Below are positions 1 to 11,118 of a DNA stretch of 64,000 nucleotides, piece after piece. Source of the DNA: Branchinecta lynchi. Lineage: Eukaryota > Arthropoda > Branchiopoda > Anostraca > Branchinectidae. The stretch covers positions 17,899,869 through 17,963,868 of the forward strand of contig JAKZAP010000009.1 in NCBI GenBank assembly GCA_023053575.1, written 5' to 3'. A program made the position numbers and the translations under genes. Each line of letters starts with the position of its first letter. Position 1 is the stretch's first letter. The notes under the pieces are model-generated. The model was given only the letters and a program-made list of their open reading frames with translations. It was not told where the DNA came from and searched no databases.

Positions 1-40
1 ATGTATTTTCCATCAGTTTTTCTTCTTATATGGTTGGCAA

Positions 41-234
41 GCCCGTATACAGGGGGGGGGGGGGTTAGGGGGTTGACCCCCCCCCCGGAAAATACAATAA
101 TACTCATTTTTATAGGCTTTTTCGTCTGATTTATGTATTTTTTTACTTTTTTGTCCGACCGGCAGGCACAACCCCCCCCCCCCCCCGAAAAGCAACCCCC
201 CCCCCCCCCCCCGAAATAAATTCCTGGATACCAG
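41..234 (-). mobile_element. G-homopolymer MITE, copy 1 (family M)
   Basis: The ends read GCCCGTATACAGG and CCTGGATACC, a short inverted repeat. Three homopolymeric C/G tracts of about 10-18 bases lie inside, around an AT-rich core with TTTTTGTCCGACCGGCAGG. The same layout recurs at 1512-1692 and 13270-13453 in the opposite orientation. No coding potential: the reading frames here encode only Gly/Pro runs. Confidence 0.7.
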
Positions 235-239
235 CCTGA

Positions 240-930
240 TGGTTGGTCACAAAACTTCGCTGTCACGCATTAAGGGGTCAAGCCACATTTTTTTTGTGAA
301 AATGAGTAATCGATACTAGGGATATGGATCTTAGTTCTTGCATCTACTGTACATTTTCTAGACCCCTACGACAAGCCTTTCCCACGAGAACGGTGTAAAA
401 GAGCTAAGTGCCATACAAATCATCAATAAGCAGTAGGCTATCGGCTATATCGGTAAGTTTAAATGTTCTTATTTTCGACATAAAAATCATCAAGATCAGA
501 CGAAAAAGGATGTTTTTTGTTTAATTTGTTCTCCTGAACATTTTGAAAAAAGTCGCTTGACCCCTTCATGTCTGACAGCCACGAAATAAACGTCACATTA
601 ACTCAACCAACTGAGACAAGAAGCGTTTCCGTCCCGACATTCCATTTCATACCATCCGCATCCTTTCCCGAATTCCGACGTATCAAATTTCGCAAACCAC
701 GTGCTAAATTTCACCTGTAAATTTCCCAACAGGTGGTGCTATACTGCTTCCACAAAATTCCTTGGATACTTGACTTATGAGAGGAAATAGTCGTGGAGCG
801 GCGGGAAATTTGAGATGGCTCTTCCTGCAAACGCAGTCAACTAATGGGTTACTGTTTCAATAGGGTTGTTCTGCTTTGTTGGCTTTTGCGAAATCGATTA
901 TGATGGGTCTTCAGCTTTGTTAAAGCAAAA
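240..930. other. Intergenic DNA without a recognised feature
   Basis: I see no convincing exon, RNA gene or repeat that recurs in this window. The short frames are not supported by any protein similarity I recognise. Confidence 0.5.
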
Positions 931-934
931 AACA

Positions 935-1005
935 GCAAAAGAGGCTGAAAATTTACTTGGCGGTATTTTGGCCCTTCTTGGCAAGGGTAATTTTCAGGTC
1001 TTATT
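935..1005 (-). repeat. Degenerate CTGAAGA...GAAGGGCC repeat end, copy A
   Basis: On the minus strand the segment reads CCTGAAAATTACCCTTG followed by CCAAGAAGGGCC, a worn version of the sequence at 1812-1905, 10012-10105 and 11037-11118. See the finding on possible ribozyme-like structure. It is followed by an ATTT-rich low-complexity tail. Confidence 0.5.
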
Positions 1006-1511
1006 TTATTTATTTATTTTATTTATTTATGACCCGCTTTTTGCGTAACAGCGGAGTATGAATAAAATACAAAAGTAAAATATAGTAAAATATATATATT
1101 GTAAAATATATATATTGGAACTCTTGTTACACCATCTCAGTCAGCTTGGGCTGAAAAGGTAATTTGAACTTAGGTAATTTGAAAGAAAAAGCGAGGAAAA
1201 GTTATTTGTTTAATTGGTATTTTTTTTTAACATTGTTTAGATTTTGTTTTTGTGTGCATGAATTGTGAAAGGTATCTTTAGGCAGGAGCAATTATCTCGA
1301 TGAAAACCTGGGGGGGGGGGGACTAGGGGCAGTGGCCTCGTTCCGGGTCATTAGCTCGGCTGAAAAGACAAAGTTTGTCGAGAGACCTTCTTAAGGCCAA
1401 CTTTTCACAGCTGCCTGCTACCAAATCACTTTGTTTCCCGCAGATTGTATGATTTTTCACGTGTAGCTTTTGGCTGTACGGCTGTGCAAAATCTATTTTA
1501 TTCTGTATTCA

Positions 1512-1692
1512 GGCCCGTATCCAGGAATTCATTTCGCCGGGGGGGGGGGGGGGGGTGCCTTTCGGAGGGGGGGAGGGGTTGCCTGCTGGTCGGACAAAAA
1601 AAATACAAAAAACACATAGATCAGAGGAAAAAAACTATAAAAATTTTTTTTTTTTATGTTTCGGGGGGGGGGGGCCTGGAAACGGCCTTGTC
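1512..1692 (+). mobile_element. G-homopolymer MITE, copy 2 (family M)
   Basis: It starts GGCCCGTATCCAGGAATTC and ends CCTGGAAACGGCC. The interior carries G runs of 10-17 bases and the shared block GCCTGCTGGTCGGACAAAAA. It has the same architecture as 41-234 and 13270-13453. Overlapping frames on both strands are repeat-derived and not genes. Confidence 0.75.
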
Positions 1693-1703
1693 TGTATGTA
1701 TAA

Positions 1704-2288
1704 AGGCATATTCTCGCCGTTCCCCGAGGACTCCAGTCGAGGGAGGAGTCCCCACGTTTTTCTTTGTCCCGGGGAATCACTCGTTCGTTTTTCCAACTTG
1801 AGCGGTTTTTAGCCTGAAGAGGACCCTTGCCAAGAAGGGCCGAAATATAGCTCCAATAAAATTCAGCTGACGTATCCGTTTTCCACCATCAAATATGAAT
1901 CGCAGTCAGCTTGGGCTGAAGGAATATTATTTTTTACTCACTCCCCGTCTTCTGGTGAGTCCCTACCGACCGGGAAAGCTTCGATTATCGTCGACATCAT
2001 CAAAAAGGACTCCCTTTCAGATTTGGAGGGGAATCAATTTTTGCTGGTGTTGGTGCAATGTAAAATAAAATAAAAAACAATTCGAATAAACAAAACCAAA
2101 AATAAAATGGATCCAGGCTAATTTCGTCAACTGCATATTTTTTTTTCGAACAAAATTCATTTTGGAAGCGTTCCCCGTATTCTCATTGTTTTCCGTACGC
2201 GGAGTCCATGTGGAGTGACTCCCTCTATTCTCGCCGTTCCCTTCGATTCCCCGAGGACTCCTCGGGGAACAACGAGAATACGCCTTAA
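1704..2288 (-). mobile_element. Foldback element with AGGCGTATTCTCG termini (family R), copy 1
   Basis: The outer ends are inverted copies of a sequence like AGGCGTATTCTCGTTGTTCC followed by CCGAGGACTCCTCG. The interior includes GGAGGGGAATCAATTTTTGC and GGATCCAGGCTAATT, both of which recur near 28380-28740 in opposite orientation. Fragments of the family are also at 46826-46935 and 47680-47800. A ribozyme-like repeat end (1812-1905) lies inside. Confidence 0.6.
1812..1905 (+). repeat. Repeat end with CTGAAGA / GAAA hairpin, copy B
   Basis: The order is CCTGAAGA, a hairpin GGACCCTT...AAGGGCC, then GAAATA and AATAAAATTCAGCTGAC. The same order is present at 10012-10105 and, reversed, at 11037-11118. 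The CTGANGA-hairpin-GAAA order resembles hammerhead-like motifs at the ends of Penelope-like elements, but the third helix is not canonical. Confidence 0.45.
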
Positions 2289-2357
2289 GTAGGTATGTTA
2301 TGTTGGTACAATAGAGGTAAGATTCTCTGAACACTTCTTTTAGATCATTTTTTATTT

Positions 2358-3080
2358 TTGAAATTTGGACCACCTTGGTTTTGTATTTTGCCTGTGAAAC
2401 AGTCATATTGTAACAATCACGAAATCACGAAACAAGTTGAAAAACTAAAGGACTGTTTGCCGGGAATTACGACTTCTCAAATTGAACAAATCACTCAAGC
2501 TGTCCACGACAGTTTGAAGATCGAATACGACATGAAGTTCGAACTGTACCACAAGTCACTACTGCGAATCGAAAAAATGATCTCGACCTATGAAAAATCA
2601 GTAAATTCGCTATGGTGTGAGATCGACTCTTTGAAACAGGAAGCTAAGGCAACAAAGCTGGTCATGCATGGCGTGAAAGAGGTTTCAGCCTCACAAACGG
2701 CGGCATCAAATCTGTTGAACATTATGAAACAAAAGCTGGAAATTAGTGACCTCAGCATATCCGATATAAGTGATGTTCGAAAGATTGGCAACGAGACAGA
2801 GGAGAGAGGGGCATCTTTTGAGGTGAGCTTCAAAACGGTTCTGTTAGCAAAAAAAGTGCTGGGTGCAAGAAAAAAATTAAAAGGAACAGGTCTCTTCATT
2901 TCTGAGTCTTTAACTAAAGCAAGGCTAGACCTCCTCAATGCTACCAAGGACAAAGTTGGAAATCGGAATGTTTGGACAGTAGACGGAAAAATCATGACCA
3001 AAATCGGGTCAACTACAAAACGAATTACGAACGTCGATGATGTAATTGCATTGCCCGATCCTTCTCATCCAGTTGTGTAA
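2358..3080 (+). CDS. Non-LTR retrotransposon ORF1 protein (coiled coil plus RNA-binding-like region)
   Basis: An open frame of about 240 residues precedes the endonuclease/RT ORF by 64 bases. The first half is rich in charged heptads (about residues 20-95, KQVEKL...KMISTYEKS...EIDSLKQEA) and probably forms a coiled coil. The second half (about 98-235) has the alternating pattern of an ORF1p RRM-like domain (KLVMHGVKE, ISDVRKIG, FISESLTKARLDLL, NVWTVDGKIMTKI). The family role is nucleic-acid binding and RNP assembly during retrotransposition. There is no ATG until about 2531, so the original start is missing, non-ATG or upstream. It has no zinc knuckle, unlike jockey/I ORF1 proteins. Confidence 0.7.
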   Translation: MKFGPPWFCILPVKQSYCNNHEITKQVEKLKDCLPGITTSQIEQITQAVHDSLKIEYDMKFELYHKSLLRIEKMISTYEKSVNSLWCEIDSLKQEAKATKLVMHGVKEVSASQTAASNLLNIMKQKLEISDLSISDISDVRKIGNETEERGASFEVSFKTVLLAKKVLGARKKLKGTGLFISESLTKARLDLLNATKDKVGNRNVWTVDGKIMTKIGSTTKRITNVDDVIALPDPSHPVV

Positions 3081-3144
3081 CAAGACAAGGATCAATCGCA
3101 ATCGATCAGTGATTATTTATTCGGTCATTTAGTGTGTTATTCAG

Positions 3145-3963
3145 ATGAATCGACTAGAACAGTTTGAAAAAAATCCCCTTTGCCTGGATCCTCTGATTAA
3201 CACAACGCTAGGTGAAGACGACAAAGAACAGAGTGAATTATTGGTAGATAGCATATCATGCAGATATGTAAGTGAATGCTCGAAAAAGGTACATAAGTCG
3301 GACTTGAAGGTTGGTCACTTAAATTGTCAGTCATTGCAGACAGCATATGATGAAATATCGGAAGTTGTTAGTAGAAATAATCAAATTGATGTTCTAGCGC
3401 TGACAGAAACGTTCCTTACAGAGAATATGGATATAAAAATGCTAGATATTACGGGTTTCTCGTTAGAAGTATTAAACCGTGAAAAGCTAAGGAAAGGTGG
3501 TCTAGCGTATTATGTTCGAAAAGGACTTAATTATTCGCTAATACCTGATTTTAATGTTCGTGTTGAAGGAATATTTGAGTCATTTTGTCTCAAGATAAAA
3601 GAAAATCATCAGGAAATTTTAATTGCGTTGGTATATCACAGCCCGTCAGGTGATACGGAAATATTTATGGATGAGCTAGAAAAACTGCTGTCAAAGTTGA
3701 AGTGTCATCGGTACCCGGTAATAATGCTAGGCGATTTTAATATGGATCTACTATCGTTACAAAATAACAAGAATCTGTTATTACTTCAAAACTGTATGTC
3801 ATATGGGTACCTGCCTATAGTACGAATACCCACTAGGGTAACCCCAACGACCGCGACTCTGATTGATAATATATTTGTATCTCACCAGAATATTGTTAGA
3901 AGGTCAGTAGAAGTGCTATTATTTCAAACATCTGATCATTTTGCTACTTTCACTGTGTATTGA
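3145..3963 (+). pseudogene. Non-LTR ORF2, apurinic-like endonuclease part
   Basis: The ATG-initiated frame gives a 272-residue protein whose residues from about 55 onward are an exonuclease-endonuclease-phosphatase (APE-type) domain. Visible motifs are HLNCQSL, LTETFL (catalytic Glu), a strand with ALVYHSPSG, GDFNMDLL (Asp/Asn) and the terminal SDHFATF. This enzyme nicks target DNA to prime reverse transcription. The frame ends in TGA at 3961-3963 exactly where the linker to the RT domain should continue, and the RT frame runs through this point in another phase. I therefore read this as one ORF2 broken by a single-base change rather than two genes. Confidence 0.8.
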
Positions 3964-5573
3964 TGGGTAAAAGTAAGATAAATTCAGAACCCAAATACAG
4001 GCTTAATCGTCGAGATGAGTCAGACAAAAATATTGCAGACCTGGTATTAAGTTTAAAATGTATTCAGTGGGATGGATTTTTTCAAGCCCACGTTGATCCA
4101 GATTCAGCGTATTCAGCGTTTATTGATTTAATTACTAGCAGTTATAATTGCCATTGTCCTGTGATGAAAGAGCCACAGCGTAAGCATTTGCCCAGAAAAC
4201 CATGGATGACACAGGGACTTCTCGTTTCTGTTAACAACCGCAAAACTCTTTATAGACATTACATAAATGATCCGACAGAAGAGAATTTTCACCGGTTTAA
4301 AGAATATAGAAACAAGTTAAACCAGCTAAAAAGAAATGCAAAGGAAACATATTTTCAAAATAGTTTTAAAAATGCGAACGGGAACCCCAGGAAAACTTGG
4401 CAGATAATTAATTCGGTCATTGATCCAAATAAATCAGAAAAAAAACTTCATATAAAAGAACTGATTAGTGAAAAAAATTCAGTAAAATCGCCGGAAGAAA
4501 TTTCGAGTCTTCTCGGTTCATTTTTTGTAAATATGGGACAAAAAATAAAAGATAAACTGGCGAATGCAAAATCAAAAAGAACACTAATTACAAAGGTAAC
4601 ATCTCAAAAACTAAAGAAACAACAGACAATGGCGGAAATGCAGAAATTCCCATCTGTTACATGTGATGAAGTAAAAAAATGCATTTGTGAAATTAAAGGA
4701 ACAAGGTCAACGGGCCTAGATGGACTTTCTTTGCAACTAATAAAAAAAATACAACCAGCAATCATTGAGCCTCTTGCAGTCCTTATAAACAGAAGCCTTG
4801 ATGAAGGTATTTTCCCTACTAAACTAAAGGAATCCAAATTAATCCCACTTTTTAAAGGAGGAGACCCAACAGTAATTGACAATTATCGACCAATCAGCTT
4901 ACTTCCAATTTTTTCGAAAATATACGAAAAACTTGCTGCAAAAAGACTGTATGAATATTTTGAAGCTAATAAAATTCTTTCTGATAAACAATATGGATTT
5001 CGGAAAAACAGATCAACTGAACTCGCAATTACGGATCTTATAATGAATATAAAAGCAGCGCAAGATGATGGTTTATATTCCCTCGCGATCTTTCTGGATT
5101 TAACAAAAGCTTTTGACTGTGTTGATTTTGACATCCTTCTTGGAACGTTAGAAGGATATGGGATAAAGTTGACGGTTCTTGAATGGATTCGGTCATATTT
5201 AACAAACAGACGTTGTAAAATACTTGCTAATGGCATCATATCAGATTCATTCGATATAACTTGTGGGGTGCCCCAGGGATCGGTCCTTGGACCATTACTT
5301 TTTTTAATTTATGTGAATGAACTTTCAGCTGATATCCCATTTGCATATATAATAAGTTTTGCGGATGATACTGTATTATTTCTCACGCATAAAAACCGTG
5401 AGCAACTAATTACAAACGCTGAAGTTTGCCTTCGGGCAACAACTGAATTCCTTGAAGAACGGTTGCTTTCCCTTAATACAAAAAAGACGAAGTATATCAT
5501 TTTTAAACATGGAAATGACCGAGTCTACGATAGTAAGATAAATCGGCCGACCACGAAGAAATTGAACGAGTAG
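3960..5573 (+). pseudogene. Non-LTR ORF2, reverse transcriptase part
   Basis: The frame encodes about 537 residues. Standard RT blocks are visible: LIPLFKGGD and NYRPISLLPIFSKIYEK, GFRKNRST, FLDLTKAFDCVDFDIL (catalytic Asp, about residue 380), GVPQGSVLGPLLFLIYVN, and FADD (catalytic pair, about residue 468). The spacing and wording are those of the CR1/L2/jockey group of non-LTR elements. The frame stops at 5573 in the thumb region, but translation in a neighbouring phase continues without loss (next entry), so a second frameshift lies near 5550. No RNase H domain is visible. Confidence 0.85.
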
Positions 5574-6211
5574 ACCACATTAAATATTTAGGCATAATAA
5601 TTGATGAAAAGCTGGATTGGGCAATCCACATTAAATTTCTTTGTATGAAGCTGTCAAGAGCTGTTGGTGTTCTCCATAGACTGAAATTTATTTTCCCCCA
5701 TAAAATTTTACTGATCCTATATTTCAGTCTATTCCATTCTTATCTTTTATATGGAACAAGCATTTGGGCTTCAAATTATAAGTCAGAATGGAAGCAAGTC
5801 CAAATTCTTCAGAATAAAGCTATACGTGCTATTTGCAAGCTTGAGCCCCGTCAGAGTGTGAAGCCGTTATTAATAAAACTTAAAATATTAAATGTGGCTC
5901 GACTTCGGGAACAAAAAATTGCCGAAACTTTATACAAAGTAAGCACAAATACCGCACCTGAGTCGTTTATGTCGGTTTTTCGACGGAATGATGAAATTCA
6001 CCAACATGATACTCGACATGCATCGGAACTAGTTACAGAAATGAGACGTCTCACGTCATCTGGTTTTTCAATCAAATTTACCGGTCCAAAAATATGGAAT
6101 TACCTTCCAAATGCTTTGAAAAATGCTAATAGTATACCAGAATTCAAAAATAAGATTAAAAGTTTCTTATTGGAAAATATTGATTTAGATCCGAACTTTT
6201 TCTACCGATAG
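5550..6211 (+). pseudogene. Non-LTR ORF2, thumb and C-terminal part
   Basis: Reading from about 5561 in the shifted phase gives IERVDHIKYLGIIIDEKLDW, the conserved motif at the start of the RT thumb, followed by SYLLYGTSIWAS, LQILQNKAIRAICK-like and HDTRHA blocks, ending at 6211. These blocks are typical of the C-terminal region of CR1/L2 ORF2 proteins and show that the coding capacity of this copy is almost complete apart from two small indels. Confidence 0.8.
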
Positions 6212-6425
6212 TTGTTTTGTATATTTTGTTTGATTGATATACGTCTGTTTTCTCTACTTTTCCCTTCTTCTTCTTTTCTTTTTTCTTTTCTTTTCCTTGT
6301 ATTTCTTTTCTTGAAAAATGAATGAATACTGTCACCCGTACGGGCTACGGCCCGTTAGGGTGTAGTTAGTTCACAGTGTATTATTTAATTTTGTTAATAA
6401 AGAAATTGAACTGAACTGAACTGAA
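6212..6425 (+). other. 3' untranslated region and tandem tail of the non-LTR element
   Basis: A pyrimidine-rich stretch (6240-6310) is followed by a GC-rich hairpin, ACGGGCTACGGCCCGT, then AATAAAG and repeated ACTGA units (about 6404-6425). A stem-loop close to the tail is a usual RT-recognition arrangement for L2/CR1-type elements; that role here is inference. Confidence 0.6.
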
Positions 6426-6733
6426 CAATATATTACGAAACTAAACATCAGCTGAGAGACAGATGTATCAAATTTTTAGCATAAATAATGACGTTAACTT
6501 AATACCCTGTAATCTGTTGTTTGTTTTCTAATCTTCTTTTTCTTCTGTTGGGATACTTGGGACGGTAATTAATGTAACGTAAAAGTGTTGCAAAGTTGCA
6601 ATATTGTGGACGCTGAAAATTTGACGTTAAAGGATGCAAAGCAACCGAGTGAAAAAGAGCGAACGATTAAAATAATACAGTATATGGCTTTAATTTCACT
6701 TAATTGCAATGAAAACATTCTTTTCGCCCAATA

Positions 6734-7173
6734 CTAGCTGCGTTCGTTTTCGTCGTTCGGTTCGCCGTTCCAACTGTCGTTTACTATAAGCGTTTTCATT
6801 ATAACGTCGTTCGTGAATGGCGCTGGACTGCCGAGAATAAGAGGTCTTCTTTGTTCGGTTGACCACCATTTTATTCGTTGTTCCTAAAACGACGAACGAA
6901 GGCAAGTCACTTTCAACATCTCGGTTCAGTGATTAGGCGCGAATTTTCAAAATTCTCTTCAAAACAAACCTGGGCCTGTTTACTAAAATCCATTTTTGTA
7001 CTTTATTACAGCTTCTGTTGAAAATATTAAGTTAGTTCGACTGTTAACGTTTTCGTGTCGACTTCGTTCGTGAAAAGACCTTAATAGAACGTGCCAAAGA
7101 AAACACTAATATGACAAATTTAAACGACGTTTATGGTACCGATAACGACGTACGACGAAAACGAAAGCGGCTA
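6734..7173. mobile_element. Inverted-repeat MITE with TAGC(C/T)GC...TTCGTTTTCGTCGT ends (family Q), copy 1
   Basis: The left end reads TAGCTGCGTTCGTTTTCGTC and the right end is its inverse (CGAAAACGAAAGCGGCTA). A second copy is at 49777-50139. No transposase frame is present. Confidence 0.7.
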
Positions 7174-7616
7174 CTGTGCAGAAATAACTGGTAAGTTTGA
7201 TTTTCATCCTATTCTTCTGTGCAGTTAAAAGTAAGGCGGTTTCCGAAGTAACATGATCCCGACAATGCCCCCCCCCCCATGTGCTTTAATACAGAGGAAG
7301 AGGGCCATTTCCTGGTTGAACGCGAGCAACTCTCATACCCCAGGAGACAGTTTCTTAATGGGTATACTATCAAGTTCCCCGATGTTCTTGAAACAAAAAA
7401 ATAAAGCTAAGATACTTAAAATATGCCAATTTTTAAAGAGTGTATTAGTTAAATAATTAGTGATGTAAAGTGTATTGTACCATCATGCATTGTGTACGGC
7501 CAATTGGCTATTAAATATATTCATTCATACCATTACTGTAGTGTTAGAAATTTAGTTGCATGGAATGAAATATGTACTTCATGATACGACCGCGCCACCA
7601 TTTCAAAGGCGAGCTA
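7174..7616. other. Spacer without a recognised feature
   Basis: It contains a C-homopolymer at 7267-7276 and no recognisable exon or repeat shared with the rest of the window. Confidence 0.4.
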
Positions 7617-7850
7617 ATGGTCCATTTACACACTGCGTAAAATCCGAGCGTATTTTGAAATCCGAGCGTATTTTACGCACGTTTTGAGCTTGAAAAGATT
7701 TCTAGCAATACGAACGTTTTTGAATACAAAACGGACCGATTTCTCTATTTACGTCCGTATTGCTAGAAATCTTTTCAAGCTCGAAACGTGCGTAAAATAC
7801 GCTCGGATTTCAAAATACGCTCGGATTTTACGCAGTGTGTAAACCCACCA
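7617..7850. mobile_element. Foldback MITE with TTTACACACTGCGTAAAAT arms (family D), copy 1
   Basis: It is an almost perfect 234-bp palindrome. The arms carry TTTACACACTGCG and CGAGCGTATTTT and invert around position 7735. TA flanks both ends. The second copy, 44275-44490, has an observable empty site that confirms a TA target duplication. Confidence 0.85.
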
Positions 7851-8436
7851 TAAAATGATGACAGGTCAAGATTTGCGCGCGCGCCAGGTATAGGCGCCTT
7901 TGTCATATCTGTAATGAACCCCTAATTACCCAGGTGGCTTCGTGGGGGTCTACAGCTACAGATAGGAATCAGTGCGTCACCATGTCTATTGTCCATCTAG
8001 AACCGGCGCCGTATGAATTTCAACTCGGGGATTAAAAAATTAAGTTATGATTGATCCAGGATCGATGGAGTTAACCGCTGGCGTCTTCTTGTTTACAGAT
8101 CAAGGATGTGATCCGAAAGTTTGCCAGGACTCTCGTCGAGACGGCTGCAAAGTTGCGATAATTCTGGTGCCCTTGGTCCGACAGAAAATACACGTAAAGT
8201 TATAGAGTTTGGTCTGGCAGTTGCTCTTCCTTGATCGCAAGGTAGGCCTTCTATATTATTCATAAGCCTAGGAAGCGTAATCTAAATATTTGGTTTGGTA
8301 GCTTAATTTTATGTATGTATTAGTTATAGTAGAGGAACGCTTATTTGAATAATTACTTAAATTTGATCAGTGCTGTTTTCGGCTGTGGCAGAATGAAGGT
8401 CCAAAATACCTATTTAGGTCTTTGCAGGGGCCGTTA
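7851..8436. other. Spacer without a recognised feature
   Basis: I find no exon-like frame, repeat or RNA gene here. Confidence 0.4.
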
Positions 8437-8762
8437 CACTGTCAGAACTTTCACAACAGATAACACGAGGATGCGCGGTTTCGACAGATAATGCGTAACA
8501 GATAACACTTCGGATTTTATTACGATATGCATGAAATGTTAGGCATAACAAGCTTTGTTAGGAAGAGCCGAAAAAGCATGTACTGACTTAATTTCTTAGG
8601 TAACATCTGTGTTTTGTTTATTTTCTTCATTTACTCCGCCTTTTCAAAATGGCGGGTCATAAATAAATTACTTACTTACTTACATACATCCAAAGTGTTT
8701 TCTGTTATGCATTATCTGTTGAAACCGCGCATCCTCGTGTTATCTATTATGAAACTTCTGAC
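8437..8762. mobile_element. Inverted-repeat MITE, CACTGTCAGAA... ends (family V)
   Basis: The arms contain ACAGATAACACGAGGATGCG and GCGGTTTCNACAGATAATGC and are inverted between 8437-8520 and 8690-8762. A half copy is visible at 47868-47900. The interior includes a GGCGGGTCATAAATAAAT tail followed by ACTT repeats at 8655-8690, apparently the 3' tail of another retroelement that landed inside. Confidence 0.7.
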
Positions 8763-10011
8763 TTTTAATTAGCTACTTCGGCTAACTGGTAGTTGATTTT
8801 ATCGACAGCAAGTGTCCAAAGTCAACAAACGTCAAATAAAGCATACCTCTACTACATGTACATTATGTAGGCGGCGCCTATGTAATGTATTTAATGGATA
8901 AAGTGTATTTACACATACTGATTCCTAGTCAAGTTATGCCTTCCTAGCCAAGCGCACCGTCTTGTGCTTTCTTGGTAGGCTTACTTCATGTTATTTTATT
9001 TATTTTTTCTAATGTAGAGAAATGACATGGAAACTAATCCATTGAGTCATAAATATCCCCTCAGACCGCGGTCTGAAACACCGTAGTCCAGGGTACCGCA
9101 GTCGGAAGGAAGTTCCTTCTACCAGTTTGCCGGGATTTTTAGCTTGCTTAGGCAGTTAGATATTTGTACATTTCCGCAAATGTGTCATGTCATATACACA
9201 GACTTATCTAACGTTGCTTCACTAGTCTAAAAAGCCTTGATACCAACTAAATTAAAACTACAATTTACACTGGAATAGGAAACCTATTTACATGTTAAGT
9301 AAGTATCAAATTTCCCGAAATAAGTAATATTTACACTGACCCTATTAAATTTGAACTTATCAACCCCGTTAAAGTGGAACTTTCATACAAACTCTAATTA
9401 CAAACTGAGTATTTCTTTGTCCTTATTTATTATATTCTTCACATATCTTTAGTTACGATGGCTCATTCTTCTTTTTCTCCCTCCTTGGCAAAGAAATTCT
9501 AAAATTATTATTATACTATAAATTATTATTTATAGTACTCGGTACCGGTTATCACGAAGAAATACTCTTTATGACTAAGTCCAAAACACGCCAGTGATTC
9601 TCAGGAAGAAGGAGTAAACGTGTCCGTAACTCCTCAAACTCAACGACTCAAATCCTGAGTCAGCGCAGCTTTTATACAGTTTCTTCCTTTCTTCCGCAGG
9701 TACCCGGAGATTCTGCATCGGCACGGAGAGATAGTCGTCAAGATTATTGTCTGTTCACAGAAAACTGTCCGAAACGGCGTACGCGCGTCTGTCGCCCTCT
9801 CATGGGCTTATTCGTCTGTTTGACTCTTAAGTAGATTATGTTTGTATGTGTTGTGTTTTTCCTAATTATGTCTTCTTATTTTCTTTTGCAATCCGCTGTT
9901 TTCGCCCTGTACGATATGTGGCTTAAAAATAAATAAATTAATTAATTAGATATTCATTCAGCCAAAGCTGATTGCGAATCAGATTTTGCAAAAGACAAGT
10001 TCATTTTCCAG
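8763..10011. other. Repeat-poor spacer
   Basis: No gene was recognised. Around 9560-9670 there is a block (GACTAAGTCCAAAACACGCC and AGGAAGAAGGAGTAA) that recurs at 26338-26420, so at least that part is repetitive. A TTAA-rich microsatellite lies at 9930-9950. Confidence 0.4.
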
Positions 10012-10105
10012 CTTAAGCCTGAAGAGGACCCTTGCCAAGAAGGGCTGAAATGTAGCTCTAATAAAATGTAGCTGACTTATCCGTTTTGCACCGTCAAATA
10101 TAATT
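10012..10105 (+). repeat. Repeat end with CTGAAGA / GAAA hairpin, copy C
   Basis: It is nearly identical in layout to copy B: CTGAAGA at 10019-10025, the CCCTT...AAGGG hairpin, GAAA at 10047-10050, AATAAAATGTAGCTGAC, and then ATCCGTTTTGCACC. Confidence 0.5.
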
Positions 10106-11036
10106 AATAAACTAATAGCTGACTTAAAATGTTGTACGGTTTCCGAAGTCGCAAAAATCTGACTGCTCTGCTTTGTGAAATTGTGTACGACTCCATCACC
10201 CGGGAAGACAGAAGAACCTCTTTATACAACAATCAGATAATCAAACCGTATCCTCATTATACCCCTCCCTTTATGGAGAACCGACTGAAATATTAGGAAT
10301 TAATGCTGCGACCCAGTTTGTTCATTTTCAAGCAACTTTGCTCCGGTTGTAATTTCCCCACTAAGACAAGCAATTTGTAAATATCTTATATTCAAGATTT
10401 TTAGTTTTTTCTCAAAATTGCGGGTCAAATTTTGCTTATGGAGGGAATAATGTAATATTAGTAATGAACGCTGCAACCCAGTTTGTTCATTGAGTAACTA
10501 TTAGTGTCTGATCACCCCATTAGTATCTAGTATCAGCCAAAAGCTCAAGGGACTTCATTAACTGATCTGAGTATTTACAGTAAAGTCTAATGTGTTTTAC
10601 TCGTCAATCGTTTGGTGTCTGTACATCAGTGCAGATGTCTGTAACAAACTGTAAATAGCAACCGAACCTGGTCCTGTCATACCACCAAATGGCCTCGCCA
10701 GCGTCCTCATCTTCACTACATCCAATTTTCATTCTTTTATTGTAACTTTGCTGAAGTTCACTTGAGATTATAAAGCGTTTATTGGTTTCTTCCACTTCGT
10801 GATTTTGATGAATGTCCCGCTTTGATCAAAACCTAATTTGATGATATTATCTCTTTTAGTGACTTCTAAAGCATTGTGGAGATTCCATAGCTCAATAGAG
10901 CGAGCGATCGTTGAGCGCGTGAGTCGAAATTCATTACTAGGGTTGCGTTCCACCGAGTTGTTATCCGTTGCGATCGTTACAGTTCTGTGAATATTTTTGT
11001 TCCACGGGACATTTTTACTATCATAATTGGCGGTGA
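10106..11036. other. Spacer without a recognised gene
   Basis: It contains a short internal direct repeat (TAATGNNCGCTGCAACCCAGTTTGTTCA-like, near 10300-10330 and 10465-10490). No exon-like frame is convincing; small minus-strand frames at 10604-10953 resemble no family I know. Confidence 0.4.
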
Positions 11037-11118
11037 AAAACGGATAAGTCAGCTACATTTTATTAGAGCTGTATTTCGGCCCTTCTTGACAAGGGTCCTC
11101 TTCAGGCTCATCTATTTT
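11037..11118 (-). repeat. Repeat end with CTGAAGA / GAAA hairpin, copy D
   Basis: On the minus strand it reads CCTGAAGAGGACCCTTG, CAAGAAGGGCCGAAATAC, then TAATAAAATGTAGCTGAC. A truncated repeat of the same end occurs at 11588-11625 because the region is tandemly duplicated. Confidence 0.5.

Larger units (their letters stand above)
2300..6425 (+). mobile_element. CR1/L2-like non-LTR retrotransposon, nearly full length, frameshifted
   Basis: This is a single element with an ORF1 (2358-3080), an ORF2 split over three frames (3145-3963, 3960-5573, about 5550-6211), a 3' untranslated region with AATAAAG, and a terminal short tandem array of ACTGA units ending near 6425. Endonuclease, reverse transcriptase and C-terminal region are in the order usual for the CR1/L2/jockey group. 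Tails of short tandem repeats instead of poly(A) are known for CR1/L2-type elements. The 5' boundary is approximate. Two frameshifts make this copy non-autonomous as assembled. Confidence 0.85.

Noticed and set aside
1445..1812. Overlapping open frames around G runs
   Set aside because: They are caused by homopolymers in a family M MITE. The same frames appear at the other two copies and encode only Gly/Pro runs.
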